From assembly GCA_020637775.1 (NCBI GenBank), contig JACKJV010000002.1, positions 186,001-250,000 on the forward strand: 64,000 nt of DNA, in the 5' to 3' direction. The notes beneath the pieces are model-generated. The model was not told the DNA's origin and did no database searches. It saw only the letters and a list, made by a program, of their open reading frames with translations. A program made the position numbers and the translations under genes. Source of the DNA: Brucellaceae bacterium. GTDB taxonomy: Bacteria > Pseudomonadota > Alphaproteobacteria > Rhizobiales > Rhizobiaceae. Below, piece by piece: positions 40,964 to 50,783 of the stretch; the first letter of the stretch is position 1; every line of letters begins with the position of its first letter.

Positions 40964-43858
40964 TCAGGCCGCGACGAGCGGGTTTTGTTCCTTGATCGCC
41001 TGCAGGGCTGCCTGGGGCTCCATGGGCTCTCCGAACAGGAAGCTCTGGACGAAGTCGCAACCCGCATCGGCAAGGTCTTGCGCCACCTGTGTCTCTGCAA
41101 CGCCCTCGGCCACGACCTTGAGGCCGAGATCGCGCGCCATGTTGACGATGGAGCGCAGAAGCACGATGCGCTGCGGTGAATCCGTTTCCAGGAAACTGCG
41201 GTCGATCTTCAGCGTGTCGAAGGGGAAACGTGTCAGATAGGAGAGCGACGAGAAACCGGTTCCGAAATCGTCGAGCGACAGCCCGATTCCCGTTTCCCGC
41301 AATCGCCTGAGCACGGACGCTGCCTGTTCAGGGTTGCTCATGACAAGCGATTCGGTCAGTTCGAGGCGGAAATTGTCGGGTGGCAGGCTGGTCCGCGACA
41401 GCACCGAGCGCACATCGGCCACCAGGTCCTGCCGCATGAGCTGGCGGCTGGACAGGTTGACCGAAACGAAAAGGTCGTCCTTGGCGGTTTCGCCCAGCCA
41501 GGCTTTCAGGTCGCTTGCCGCCGACTGCATGGCAAACAGGCCGATGGGAACGATCAGGCCGGTCGTCTCGGCGATGGGGATGAAGTCGGCCGGCGGGATC
41601 GTGCCGCGGCGGGGATGCTCCCAGCGCACGAGCGCCTCGAAACCGGCAATGCTGCCATCCTTCAAGCTGACGATCGGTTGATAGGCCAGCGCAAGTTCCC
41701 GCCTCTCGATGGCGCGGCGAAGATCGGCCTCCAGTGCCAGCTTGTCTGTGCCGATGGTGCGGAAAGCCGGCCGAAACGGCTCGATGCGGTCGCCGCCGAA
41801 ACGCTTTGCCTGGTGCAGCGCCAGTTCGGCATCCTTGACGAGTTCCTCCGCCGTGCCCTGTGTGCCGTTCCAGGTCACGAGCCCCATCGAGGCCGTCAGC
41901 ACGATTTCGCGCTTGGCAAAGGTGATGGGCGCGCTGATCGCCTTGCGTACGGCATCGGCGAAGGCGGCAATGCGGGCCGGATCCTGTTCGGATAGAAGGG
42001 CGAGCGCGAACTGGTCGCCGGAAAAGCGCGACAGCGTGTCCTTGGGCTTGAGCAGGCGCGAAAGCCGCCGGGCCAGCGTGAGCAGGATCGTGTCGCCGGC
42101 AGAAATGCCAAGGCTTTCATTGACCTGCTTGAACCGGTCCACGTCGATCACGAAGATCGTCGGCTTCACCTTTTCCTCGGTCTGGGCAATGGCGATGATG
42201 CCTTCCAGACGGCTCATGAAAAGCTCGCGGGTCGGCAGGCCGGTCAGGTTGTCATGCACGGCGTCGTGCAGCAGCCGCTCCTCCGCCTTCTTCTGCTCGG
42301 TCACGTCCGCCAGGGTGCCGACGCAGCGGATCACCTCGCCATCCGAACCGATCACCGGGCGCGCCCGCAGCACGAAATACTGGTAATGGCCATCGGCTCC
42401 GCGCAGCCGGAATGCCTGATGGATGCGTCCGCGCCTGTGCTCCAGCACCATGTCGAGCGTGGTGCGGAAATGGTCGCGGTCGTCCGGATGCAGCACCGGA
42501 AGCCAGTCGCGGGCCGGTCCGCGCAGGGCGTTGGAAGGCAGGCCGAGCGGCTTGCCGACATCGGGCCGGGTTACCACGCGGTCGCGCGTCACGTCCCAGT
42601 CGAACACCATGTAGCCGGAGCCGGAGATGGCCAGCGCCTGCCGCTCCATGTCGGAAAACAGGCCCTGGTGCAGGGCGCCGCCGGCAAAGGCGTGCTGCAT
42701 CACCGTGAAACCGATCAGCAGGACGATCAGGATCAGCCCGCCGCCGAGCGCCGGCTGGATGATGTCGTTGTCGATCAGGCCGGTCACGGTCATCCATCCG
42801 CCCACCAGCCAGGCCAGCGTCAGCAGCCAGCTTGGAATGAGCATGACGGCCCGGTCATAGGCCTGGAAGGACAGGTAGATGATGAGGCCCAGGCCGACCG
42901 CGGCCGTCAGCGCGAAGGAGAAGCGCGAGATCCCCGCCGCCACCGGCGGATCGAACACGGCCACGCCGGCCAGGCCCAGCAGCAGCAGCACCCACAGCAC
43001 TGCCCCATAGGCGAAATGCATGTGCCAGCGGTTGAGATTGAGATAACTGAACAGGAACAGCACGAGCGTCAGTGCCAGCGCCACTTCCGATCCCGCCCGC
43101 CAGACCTGTTCGCTGCCCGGCGAGATCTCGATCACCCGGTTCAGGAAGCCGAAATCGATGGACACATAGGCCAGCACCGCCCAGGCCAGCGCCGCCGTGG
43201 CCGGAAACAGGGTCGTGCCCTTGACCACGAAGAGAATGGTCAGGAACAGCGCAAGAAGACCCGCGATGCCGATGACGATGCCGCGGAAAAGCGTGTAGGA
43301 ATTGACCGTGTCCTTGTAGGCCTCCGGCTCCCACAGATAGACCTGCGGCAGGCGTGCGGAGGCCAGTTCCGCGACGAAGGTCACCACCGCGCCCGGATTG
43401 ATGGTGACGCGGAAGATGTCGGCATCGGGCGCATCCTCGCGATCCAGCGCGAAACCCTCCGAGGGCGTGATGTTGACGATGCGCCGAGACCCGAGATCCG
43501 GCCAGAACAGCCCGGATCCGGGCAGCCGGTAATGGGGGGCCACGATGATCCGGTCGAGCTGCTGGTCTGTCGGGTTGGCGATGGCGAAGACGGCCCAGTC
43601 ATTGCTGGTTTCCGGCTCCAGCGCCTCGACCTCGATACGCCGGACGATGCCGTCGGCGCCGGGCGCCGTGGATGTCTGGAAATTCGCCCCGCGCCCGCGA
43701 TAGATGTCGACGGCGCGTGACAGATCCAGCGCCACGTCGTCGCGGCTGATCTTGATGGCCTCGAAGGCGTTGGCGCCCGGCATTTGCAGTGTCAGCACGA
43801 TGGCGAACGCCAGCAGAATTTGCACGAAGATGGCTTTTGCCCCAGTCACCCGTTTCAT
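40964..43858 (-). CDS. multi-helix membrane sensor with PAS, degenerate GGDEF and EAL domains
   Basis: 964 aa. Leader helix, a periplasmic region (about 30-180), a bundle of about seven helices (185-400), PAS (about 420-540, WDVTRDRVVTRPDVG), GGDEF (about 545-705) and EAL (about 715-955). The cyclase signature reads RFSGDQFA instead of GGDEF, so diguanylate cyclase activity is unlikely. The phosphodiesterase set is complete: EALVRW, VNLSSRQL, LELTES, LDDFGTGFSS, LKIDR and AEGVAE. Predicted c-di-GMP phosphodiesterase controlled by an external signal. Its start overlaps the acetyltransferase stop by 4 bp (ATGA). Confidence 0.93.
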   Translation of the reverse strand: MKRVTGAKAIFVQILLAFAIVLTLQMPGANAFEAIKISRDDVALDLSRAVDIYRGRGANFQTSTAPGADGIVRRIEVEALEPETSNDWAVFAIANPTDQQLDRIIVAPHYRLPGSGLFWPDLGSRRIVNITPSEGFALDREDAPDADIFRVTINPGAVVTFVAELASARLPQVYLWEPEAYKDTVNSYTLFRGIVIGIAGLLALFLTILFVVKGTTLFPATAALAWAVLAYVSIDFGFLNRVIEISPGSEQVWRAGSEVALALTLVLFLFSYLNLNRWHMHFAYGAVLWVLLLLGLAGVAVFDPPVAAGISRFSFALTAAVGLGLIIYLSFQAYDRAVMLIPSWLLTLAWLVGGWMTVTGLIDNDIIQPALGGGLILIVLLIGFTVMQHAFAGGALHQGLFSDMERQALAISGSGYMVFDWDVTRDRVVTRPDVGKPLGLPSNALRGPARDWLPVLHPDDRDHFRTTLDMVLEHRRGRIHQAFRLRGADGHYQYFVLRARPVIGSDGEVIRCVGTLADVTEQKKAEERLLHDAVHDNLTGLPTRELFMSRLEGIIAIAQTEEKVKPTIFVIDVDRFKQVNESLGISAGDTILLTLARRLSRLLKPKDTLSRFSGDQFALALLSEQDPARIAAFADAVRKAISAPITFAKREIVLTASMGLVTWNGTQGTAEELVKDAELALHQAKRFGGDRIEPFRPAFRTIGTDKLALEADLRRAIERRELALAYQPIVSLKDGSIAGFEALVRWEHPRRGTIPPADFIPIAETTGLIVPIGLFAMQSAASDLKAWLGETAKDDLFVSVNLSSRQLMRQDLVADVRSVLSRTSLPPDNFRLELTESLVMSNPEQAASVLRRLRETGIGLSLDDFGTGFSSLSYLTRFPFDTLKIDRSFLETDSPQRIVLLRSIVNMARDLGLKVVAEGVAETQVAQDLADAGCDFVQSFLFGEPMEPQAALQAIKEQNPLVAA

Positions 43859-44445
43859 GCCCCGTTGGTTTTCGCGCCGTCGCCGATGCGCGCGTAGAGA
43901 AAATGGTCCCGCCATTGGCCGGCGATCTTCAGATAGGATCGAAGCAGTCCTTCGCGCTGAAATCCGGCTTTTTCAAGCACACCGATCGATCGTTTGTTGT
44001 CCGGGATACAGGCCGCCTCCAGCCGGTGCAAGCCGAGAGGGCCGAAAGCATGGGGAAGGAGTGCATTCAGGGCATCGAGCATGAGGCCTTGCCCGGCATG
44101 CCGCGCGCCCATCCAGTAGCCGATCTGGCCGGATTGCGAAACGCCCCGGCGGATATGGCCGATATTGATACCGCCGGCCAGCTCGTTGCCGCCATCGATG
44201 AAGATGAAGAAGGGCAGCCCCGTGCCCTGCGCCACATCTGCCCGGTACCGGCGCATGCGGTCCTTCCAGGCATGTCTTGCCAGGTCGTCCGGGGGCCATT
44301 CGGGCTCCCATGGCGCCAGGAAAGTGCGGCTTTCGGCGCGTAGCGCGGCCCAGGGGCCATGATCGGAATAGGCCGGCGGCCGCAACAGGACACGCCCATG
44401 AACCAGAACCGGGCCGGAGAGCCGCAATCCGGGCAGCGAGAGCAT
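43855..44445 (-). CDS. GNAT acetyltransferase, RimJ/RimL type
   Basis: 196 aa, single GNAT domain: LRPPAYSDHGPWAALRAES, QIGYWMGARHAGQGLMLDAL (acetyl-CoA loop, Q/RxxGxG-like), LHRLEAACIPDNKRSIGVLEKAGFQREG. These enzymes acetylate ribosomal protein N termini or other amines; the target is unknown. ATG 44445 follows GGGAGCC and lies 11 bp after the M16 peptidase stop; the stop overlaps the GGDEF/EAL gene, so thrC, M16 peptidase, GNAT and GGDEF/EAL probably form one minus-strand transcript. Confidence 0.9.
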   Translation of the reverse strand: MLSLPGLRLSGPVLVHGRVLLRPPAYSDHGPWAALRAESRTFLAPWEPEWPPDDLARHAWKDRMRRYRADVAQGTGLPFFIFIDGGNELAGGINIGHIRRGVSQSGQIGYWMGARHAGQGLMLDALNALLPHAFGPLGLHRLEAACIPDNKRSIGVLEKAGFQREGLLRSYLKIAGQWRDHFLYARIGDGAKTNGA

Positions 44446-44456
44446 GGCTCCCGCGA

Positions 44457-45752
44457 TCAGACGGCCAGGCGCCGCGGTTCGCTGACACCGGAACCGAGCG
44501 CGTGGGCGACCGCCTCGTAGTGCGGCAGCGTGTCGATCGGGCCGATGGCGGCGACCGTGGGCTGGATGCCGCCGAACAGGCGCTGTGCGAGATCCGTCAG
44601 GCGTTCGACCGTTATCTTGGACAGACGGTCCATCAACTCGTCGCTGTCGATTGGGCGGCCGAACAGCAGCATCTGGCGGGCGATCTGGCTGGCGCGGCTC
44701 GTTGCGCTCTCCCGGCTCATCGCCAGCGCGGCCCGGTATTGCGCCCGCGCCCGGTCCACTTCGTCCTGCCCGATGTTCTCGCCCGCCTTGCGCAATTCGC
44801 TCAGCAGCACCGGCACGAGTTCGGCTATGTCCTCGGCGCCCGTTGCGGCATGAACCCCGAACACGCCGGTATCGGAAAAGCCCCAGTGGAAGGCATAGAC
44901 CGAATAGCAAAGCCCGCGGTTCTCGCGCACTTCCTGGAACAGCCGCGACGACATGCCGCCGCCCAGGATGGAGGACAGGATCTGCGATGCGTAGAAGTCG
45001 CGCACATGATAGGCGCGCCCCTCGAAGCCGAGCAGGATCTGCGCGTCCATGAGTTGACGGCTTTCGCGGTAGTCGCCGCCGACATAATGGGCATAGGGCG
45101 GGAAGGGGGCGGCGGCCTTGGCGCGGAAATGGCCGAATTTCTTCTCCGCCTCGCGAACGAATTTCTCGTGGTCGAGCCCGCCGGCGGCCACGAGGATCAT
45201 GCGGTCCGCGCCATATTGGCGTTCCATGTAATGGCGCAGCCGGTCGGAGGTGAAGCTCTTCACCGTTTCCGGCGTGCCGAGGATTGACCGGCCGATGGTC
45301 TGGTGCCGGAAGGCGGTCTCGGTGAACCGGTCGAACACGATGTCGTCCGGTGTGTCGTGCGCCGCGCCGATTTCCTGCAGGATGACATGTTGCTCGCGTT
45401 CCAGTTCCAGCGGGTCGAAACGCGAATCCGTCAGGATGTCGGCCAGGATGTCGATGGCCAGCGGCACGTCATCCTTCAGCACCCGTGCGTAGAATGAGGT
45501 GGTTTCCACGCTGGTCGCCGCGTTGATCTCGCCGCCCACATCCTCGATGTCGGTGGCGATCTGGCGGGCCGAGCGGCTGCCGGTCCCCTTGAAGGCCATG
45601 TGCTCCAGCAGATGGGCAATCCCGTGCTCGTCGTCGCGTTCGTTGCGCGAGCCGGACTTGATCCACACACCCAGCGTGACGCTTTCCAGATGCGGCATGG
45701 TTTCGGTGGCAACCACGAGGCCGTTCGACAGACGGCTGACTTCCACGCCCAT
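44457..45752 (-). CDS. M16 family zinc metallopeptidase (processing peptidase-like)
   Basis: 431 aa, the beta-MPP-like bacterial M16B type. The inverted zinc motif HLLEH is at residues 47-51 (GIAHLLEHMAFKGT), with the third ligand Glu in EREQHVILQEIGAAHD. The C-terminal half carries GGGMSSRLFQEVRENRGLCYSVYA, the substrate-binding glycine-rich loop. Start at ATG 45752 (MGVEVSRLSNGL) after GGGGAGAAAGG. Adjacent thrC-M16 order is typical of alphaproteobacteria. Cytoplasmic; substrate unknown. Confidence 0.95.
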   Translation of the reverse strand: MGVEVSRLSNGLVVATETMPHLESVTLGVWIKSGSRNERDDEHGIAHLLEHMAFKGTGSRSARQIATDIEDVGGEINAATSVETTSFYARVLKDDVPLAIDILADILTDSRFDPLELEREQHVILQEIGAAHDTPDDIVFDRFTETAFRHQTIGRSILGTPETVKSFTSDRLRHYMERQYGADRMILVAAGGLDHEKFVREAEKKFGHFRAKAAAPFPPYAHYVGGDYRESRQLMDAQILLGFEGRAYHVRDFYASQILSSILGGGMSSRLFQEVRENRGLCYSVYAFHWGFSDTGVFGVHAATGAEDIAELVPVLLSELRKAGENIGQDEVDRARAQYRAALAMSRESATSRASQIARQMLLFGRPIDSDELMDRLSKITVERLTDLAQRLFGGIQPTVAAIGPIDTLPHYEAVAHALGSGVSEPRRLAV

Positions 45753-45852
45753 GAAGAACCTTTCTCCCCAGGCCATTCCCAGCGGCCATGCGCCGCGAAT
45801 GCCCTATCCGTTTTTCTACGCCAGTCCGTGCCGCGAAAGCGCCGGTGCTGGC

Positions 45853-47256
45853 TCAGTTCGCCGCCCTGGTATGGCGGCTAACATGATCTTCCAACATTTT
45901 TTGGTCCGATGGAAGGACGGTGAACGCCTCTTTTCGTTCCATCAGGTCCGACAGCCACGCCGGAAGCGCCGGCATCACGCCGCTGGCCGCTTCCACGGCA
46001 GCGGGAAACTTCGCCGGATGGGCAGTGGCCAGCACCACCATCGGCACGGCAGGATCGCGGTGTTCGCGTGCCACCTTCATGCCTGCCGCCGAATGCGGGT
46101 CGAGCAGGTAGCCCGAATTTTCCAGCACATGGGCGATCGTCGCTGCGGTTTCGCTTTCGCCGGAACGTCCGGCGGAAAACTCCGCGCGAATGGCGCGAAG
46201 CGTGTCCGGCGCGATCTCGAAGGCGCCGGATTGCTTCAGCCCGTCCATGGCCGCGCGCACGGCTCCGGCATCCCGTCCCCCCGCCTCGAACAGAAGGCGC
46301 TCGAAATTCGACGAGATCTGGATGTCCATCGAAGGCGATGTTGTGGCCTGCACCCCGCGCATCTCGTAGCGACCGCTGTCCAGCGCGCGCGCAAGGATGT
46401 CGTTGTCATTGGTGGCGATGATGAGGCGCCCCACCGGCAGGCCCATGCGCTTGGCGCAATAACCGGCGAAAATGTCGCCGAAATTGCCCGTCGGAACGGT
46501 GAAGCTGACCGGTCTGTCGGGTGCGCCCAGCGAAAGGGCGGATGAGAAATAGTAGACGATCTGGGCCATGATGCGCGCCCAGTTGATGGAATTGACGCCC
46601 GAAAGCTGCATCGAATCGCGGAAGGCATGATGGTTGAACATCGCCTTCACCTGGTTCTGGCAATCGTCGAAATTGCCCTGGATGGCCAGCGCATGGACGT
46701 TCGACGCCGCCGACGTGGTCATCTGGCGCTGCTGCACGGGCGAGACGCGCCCCTCGGGAAACAGGATGAAGATGTCGGTGCGCTCGCGCCCGGCAAAGGC
46801 GTCGATGGCAGCGCCGCCGGTGTCGCCCGACGTGGCGCCGACGATGGTCGCCCTTTCGCCGCGCGCGGCGAGCACATGGTCCATCAGCCGCGCAAGCAAT
46901 TGCATCGCGACATCCTTGAAGGCCAGCGTCGGACCGTGGAAGAGCTCGAGCACGAATTCGTTGCCGCCCGTCTGCACGATCGGGCAGACCGCATCGTGAC
47001 GGAAGGTCGCATAGGCTTCTCGCACGATGGCCTCGAAATCGTCACGGGCGATCTCGTCGCCGGTGAACGGCCAGAGCACGCGAATGGCAAGGTCGGCATA
47101 GGACAGGCCGCGCATGGCGCGGATCTCGTCGGCGGAGAAATGCGGCCAGGTCTCAGGCACATACAGCCCGCCGTCGCGGGCCAGGCCGGCCAGCAGCGCG
47201 TCACTGAAACCGAGTACGGGCGCATTGCCCCGCGTGCTGACATATTGCATCGTCAC
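45853..47256 (-). CDS. thrC: threonine synthase
   Basis: PLP enzyme converting O-phosphohomoserine to threonine. 467 aa, long type as in proteobacteria and yeast. YVSTRGNAPVLGFSDALLAGLARDGGLY (N-terminal block, abbreviated), PLP lysine 114 in GPTLAFKDVAM, TSGDTGGAAIDAF and PTGNFGDIFAGY, the phosphate-binding loops. ATG 47256 or a second ATG two codons on. Completes the pathway with thrB (36691). Confidence 0.96.
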   Translation of the reverse strand: MTMQYVSTRGNAPVLGFSDALLAGLARDGGLYVPETWPHFSADEIRAMRGLSYADLAIRVLWPFTGDEIARDDFEAIVREAYATFRHDAVCPIVQTGGNEFVLELFHGPTLAFKDVAMQLLARLMDHVLAARGERATIVGATSGDTGGAAIDAFAGRERTDIFILFPEGRVSPVQQRQMTTSAASNVHALAIQGNFDDCQNQVKAMFNHHAFRDSMQLSGVNSINWARIMAQIVYYFSSALSLGAPDRPVSFTVPTGNFGDIFAGYCAKRMGLPVGRLIIATNDNDILARALDSGRYEMRGVQATTSPSMDIQISSNFERLLFEAGGRDAGAVRAAMDGLKQSGAFEIAPDTLRAIRAEFSAGRSGESETAATIAHVLENSGYLLDPHSAAGMKVAREHRDPAVPMVVLATAHPAKFPAAVEAASGVMPALPAWLSDLMERKEAFTVLPSDQKMLEDHVSRHTRAAN

Positions 47257-47393
47257 CGCTGTCGTCCTTTCCTGTGGGCGCCTTGCCGCAGGACGGGGCC
47301 TTCACGCCGCGCCCTGTCGCAATTTCGCTGCGGCGCTGGTATAGAGCATGTCATCGACGACATGGAAGTGTGATTGAAGGGTTTTTGCCGGTG

Positions 47394-47951
47394 ATGTCGA
47401 AGCGTTTTTTCTATCAGGCCGGGGTTTTGGGTATCGCGGCCTTCCTCTCGGCCTGTCAATCCTCCGATACGGCCGGAACCATGGACGTTTCCGGAACGGA
47501 TGCTCAGCCTCCCGTCGCGCAGATCACCCAGGACGAGCTGGAGGCCTATTGCCCGCGCGTCAGCCTGCGTGAAGGCACGGCCTATTTCTCCTCTTATGAG
47601 AAGGGTGGCGAGGGACAGCAGGACAAGCTGCGTTACCAGGCCTCCATCGGCAGCGTCACGCGCTCGTGCAACTATGCCGATCAGGGGCTTGTCATGACGG
47701 TCGGCGCGGCCGGGCGTGTCGTGCCGGGTCCGAAGGGGGCTGCCGGAACGATCACCATGCCGATCCGCGTTGCCGTCGTCGAGGGCGACAAGGTGCTCTA
47801 TTCGAAGTTGCACGAACAGACCGTGCAGGTCAGCCAGACCGGCGCCACGCAATTCATCTTCACCGATCCCGGCGTCAACCTGCCGCGCCCGTCCGGCCCC
47901 AACTATCTCGTTTTCGTCGGTTACGACGAGGGGCCGTACAACACGCAATGA
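47394..47951 (+). CDS. hypothetical lipoprotein
   Basis: 185 aa. MSKRFFYQAGVLGIAAFLSAC is a lipoprotein leader with the lipobox LSAC; the mature chain begins CQSSDTAGTM. The rest is beta-rich: ITQDELEAYCPRVSLREGTAYFSSYEKG, RSCNYADQGLVMTVGAAGRV and FVGYDEGPYNTQ; similar uncharacterised lipoproteins occur in Hyphomicrobiales. GTG 47391 directly before the ATG is another possible start. Divergent from thrC. Likely anchored in the outer membrane. Confidence 0.75.
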   Translation: MSKRFFYQAGVLGIAAFLSACQSSDTAGTMDVSGTDAQPPVAQITQDELEAYCPRVSLREGTAYFSSYEKGGEGQQDKLRYQASIGSVTRSCNYADQGLVMTVGAAGRVVPGPKGAAGTITMPIRVAVVEGDKVLYSKLHEQTVQVSQTGATQFIFTDPGVNLPRPSGPNYLVFVGYDEGPYNTQ

Positions 47952-48008
47952 GGTGGCGGGGCCGGCCGGTCCCGGCCGGTCCTCAATTGGCCCGGCGCCT
48001 GTCCGGGT

Positions 48009-48698
48009 CTATTCCAGCATTCCGAATTCACCGAGCGCGGCCACGATGCCGGCGAAATCGGCCAGCCGGTTGATCACCGTTTCCGCGCCCGCCTCGATCA
48101 GCCGGTCGCCGTGGCCAGGATAGCTGTGCGCGCCGCCGGTAAAGCCGATGACGCGCATGCCCGCCGTGCGAGCGCCCGCCACGCCATGCACGCTGTCCTC
48201 CAGCACGAAACACCTGGCCGGATCGGCGCCGGCTTCGCGCGCGGCATGCAGATAGACGTCGGGTGCCGGTTTCTCCCGCACGCCGTCCAGGCTCTTGGCT
48301 GAAAACACGGGCCCGCCAACAAAGGGCGCCAGGCCGGTCTTCTCCAGCGAAAGCGCCAGGCGCTCGTCGCTCGAATTGGAACACAGGCAGCGCTTCGGCC
48401 CGGCGGCCAGCAGCGCCTCGCGCGCGCCCTCGATGGCCTTGAGTTCCCGCTTCAGCCGGTCGTCGATCATCTTGTCGGCCCGCGCGACCATCGATAGCTG
48501 GAAGACGATGCCCGCTTCCCGCTCGATTTCCTGAAGCGCCTGCGTGAAGGTGAGGCCGGCGAAGCGCTCGGCCATCGCTTCGGCTTCGATCGGATAGCCC
48601 GCCTCGGTGAGCAATTGCGCATCGACGCGCGCGGCGATGATTTCGGAATCGACGAGCACGCCGTCGCAGTCGAAGATCACGAGATCGGGGGCAGGCAT
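48009..48698 (-). CDS. HAD-IA family phosphatase (Gph/PgmB-like)
   Basis: 229 aa. HAD motif I VIFDCDGVLVDSE (nucleophile and acid/base Asp), cap domain about 15-85, motif II CSNSSDERL, motif III Lys in GVREKPAPDVYL, motif IV VLEDSVHGVAGARTAGM. Dephosphorylates a small phosphate ester or sugar phosphate; the substrate is not decidable. Start at ATG 48698 because the upstream open frame is Pro/Arg-rich noise. Single gene, convergent with the lipoprotein and divergent from ccrM. Confidence 0.9.
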   Translation of the reverse strand: MPAPDLVIFDCDGVLVDSEIIAARVDAQLLTEAGYPIEAEAMAERFAGLTFTQALQEIEREAGIVFQLSMVARADKMIDDRLKRELKAIEGAREALLAAGPKRCLCSNSSDERLALSLEKTGLAPFVGGPVFSAKSLDGVREKPAPDVYLHAAREAGADPARCFVLEDSVHGVAGARTAGMRVIGFTGGAHSYPGHGDRLIEAGAETVINRLADFAGIVAALGEFGMLE

Positions 48699-48862
48699 GG
48701 CAGGTCCGTTTCTGGCTCGGGAAAAACAGCGTTCCGGGCGCAGCCTCGGCCCGGGCAAGGCCGGGTTATAGGGATGCGGCCCGCCGCGTTCAAGCGCCGG
48801 CGGCGCAAACGGCTGGGCAAGCGCGCCCGCCATGGAACTTTAAGCCAGTTTGGTCCGCCGCC

Positions 48863-48895
48863 TTAACCGGATGTTCACCACGACAGGTAACCATG
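48863..48895 (+). promoter_or_regulatory. CtrA-like half-sites upstream of ccrM
   Basis: TTAACC (48863-48868) and GTAACCAT (48887-48894) resemble the TTAACCAT half-site recognised by CtrA in alphaproteobacteria, 45-75 bp upstream of the ccrM start. The spacing is not the standard N7 pair. Confidence 0.4.
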
Positions 48896-48923
48896 ATCGC
48901 AGTTTGTTCTGCGTAATGCGTAA

Positions 48924-50069
<1,146 letters not shown>

Positions 50070-50131
50070 ACGGCGCTTGCGCCATAGCGAACACGTCCGC
50101 CGTTTCCCTCCAGTCACGCGCGGAACGGCTT

Positions 50132-50165
50132 CGCCCGGAGCATCCCGCTCCGGGCGATTTTTTTT
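50132..50165 (+). terminator. intrinsic terminator of ccrM
   Basis: A perfect 10-bp stem CGCCCGGAGC / GCTCCGGGCG (50132-50141, 50147-50156), 5-nt loop, then A and eight T residues that run into the stop codon of the convergent HAD gene. Confidence 0.92.
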
Positions 50166-50776
50166 CAGATGGCGACGCCCAGGTGCTGGAGATCGGCCCG
50201 CAAGGGCCCGGCGCCGGTGAAATGCAGCGCCTGCCAGCCTGCCGCCCGCGCCCCTTCCACGTTTTTCGGGCTGTCGTCGATGAACAGGCTGGCCGCCGGG
50301 TCAAGGCCGAACGTGTTGGCATGCTGGTCGTAGATGGCGCGATCCGGCTTGATGACGCCGATCAGCCCGGACACCGTGACGCCGCGTGTTTCGGACAGGA
50401 AGTCGAACCGCCGGCTTGCCTCGGCGAACGTGTCGGCCGCGAAATTCGTCAGCATGGTGACGTCATGGCCGTCGGCGACGAGTTGACGCAGAACGGCAAC
50501 CGTGTCGTCAAGGGCATGCGGAACCATGGCATGCCAGTTTTCCCGGAAGGCGCGGATTTCCTTTTCCCAGTCCGGGTAAATCGCAATCAGTTCGGCTTCC
50601 GCCTCGCGCCAGCCGCGGCCCCGGTCCTGCTCCACGTTCCATGCCCCGGTACAGACATTCTCGAAAAACCAGGCGCGCTTGTCCGGGTCCGGAATGATGG
50701 TGCGGTAGGGCAGGTCGGGATCGTAATGGATCAGCACGCGGCCGATATCGAAGACGATGTGCCGGATCTTTGGCAT
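50165..50776 (-). CDS. HAD family hydrolase (HAD-IA, YihX-like)
   Basis: 203 aa. Motif I VFDIGRVLIHYDP, with Gly replacing the second Asp position pattern found in FDxGxVL-type (YihX/dehalogenase-like) members; motif II MLTNFAADT; motif III Lys in GVIKPDRAIY; motif IV FIDDSPKNVEGARAAGW. Probably a sugar-phosphate phosphatase. ATG 50776 is 7 bp after the mutY stop, so the pair is co-transcribed. Its own stop abuts the ccrM terminator T-tract. Confidence 0.9.
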   Translation of the reverse strand: MPKIRHIVFDIGRVLIHYDPDLPYRTIIPDPDKRAWFFENVCTGAWNVEQDRGRGWREAEAELIAIYPDWEKEIRAFRENWHAMVPHALDDTVAVLRQLVADGHDVTMLTNFAADTFAEASRRFDFLSETRGVTVSGLIGVIKPDRAIYDQHANTFGLDPAASLFIDDSPKNVEGARAAGWQALHFTGAGPLRADLQHLGVAI

Positions 50777-50783
50777 GGCGGTC

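Noticed and set aside
42254..43720. 488-codon plus-strand open frame
   Set aside because: Shadow of the GGDEF/EAL gene, rich in Gln, His and Arg with no recognisable fold.
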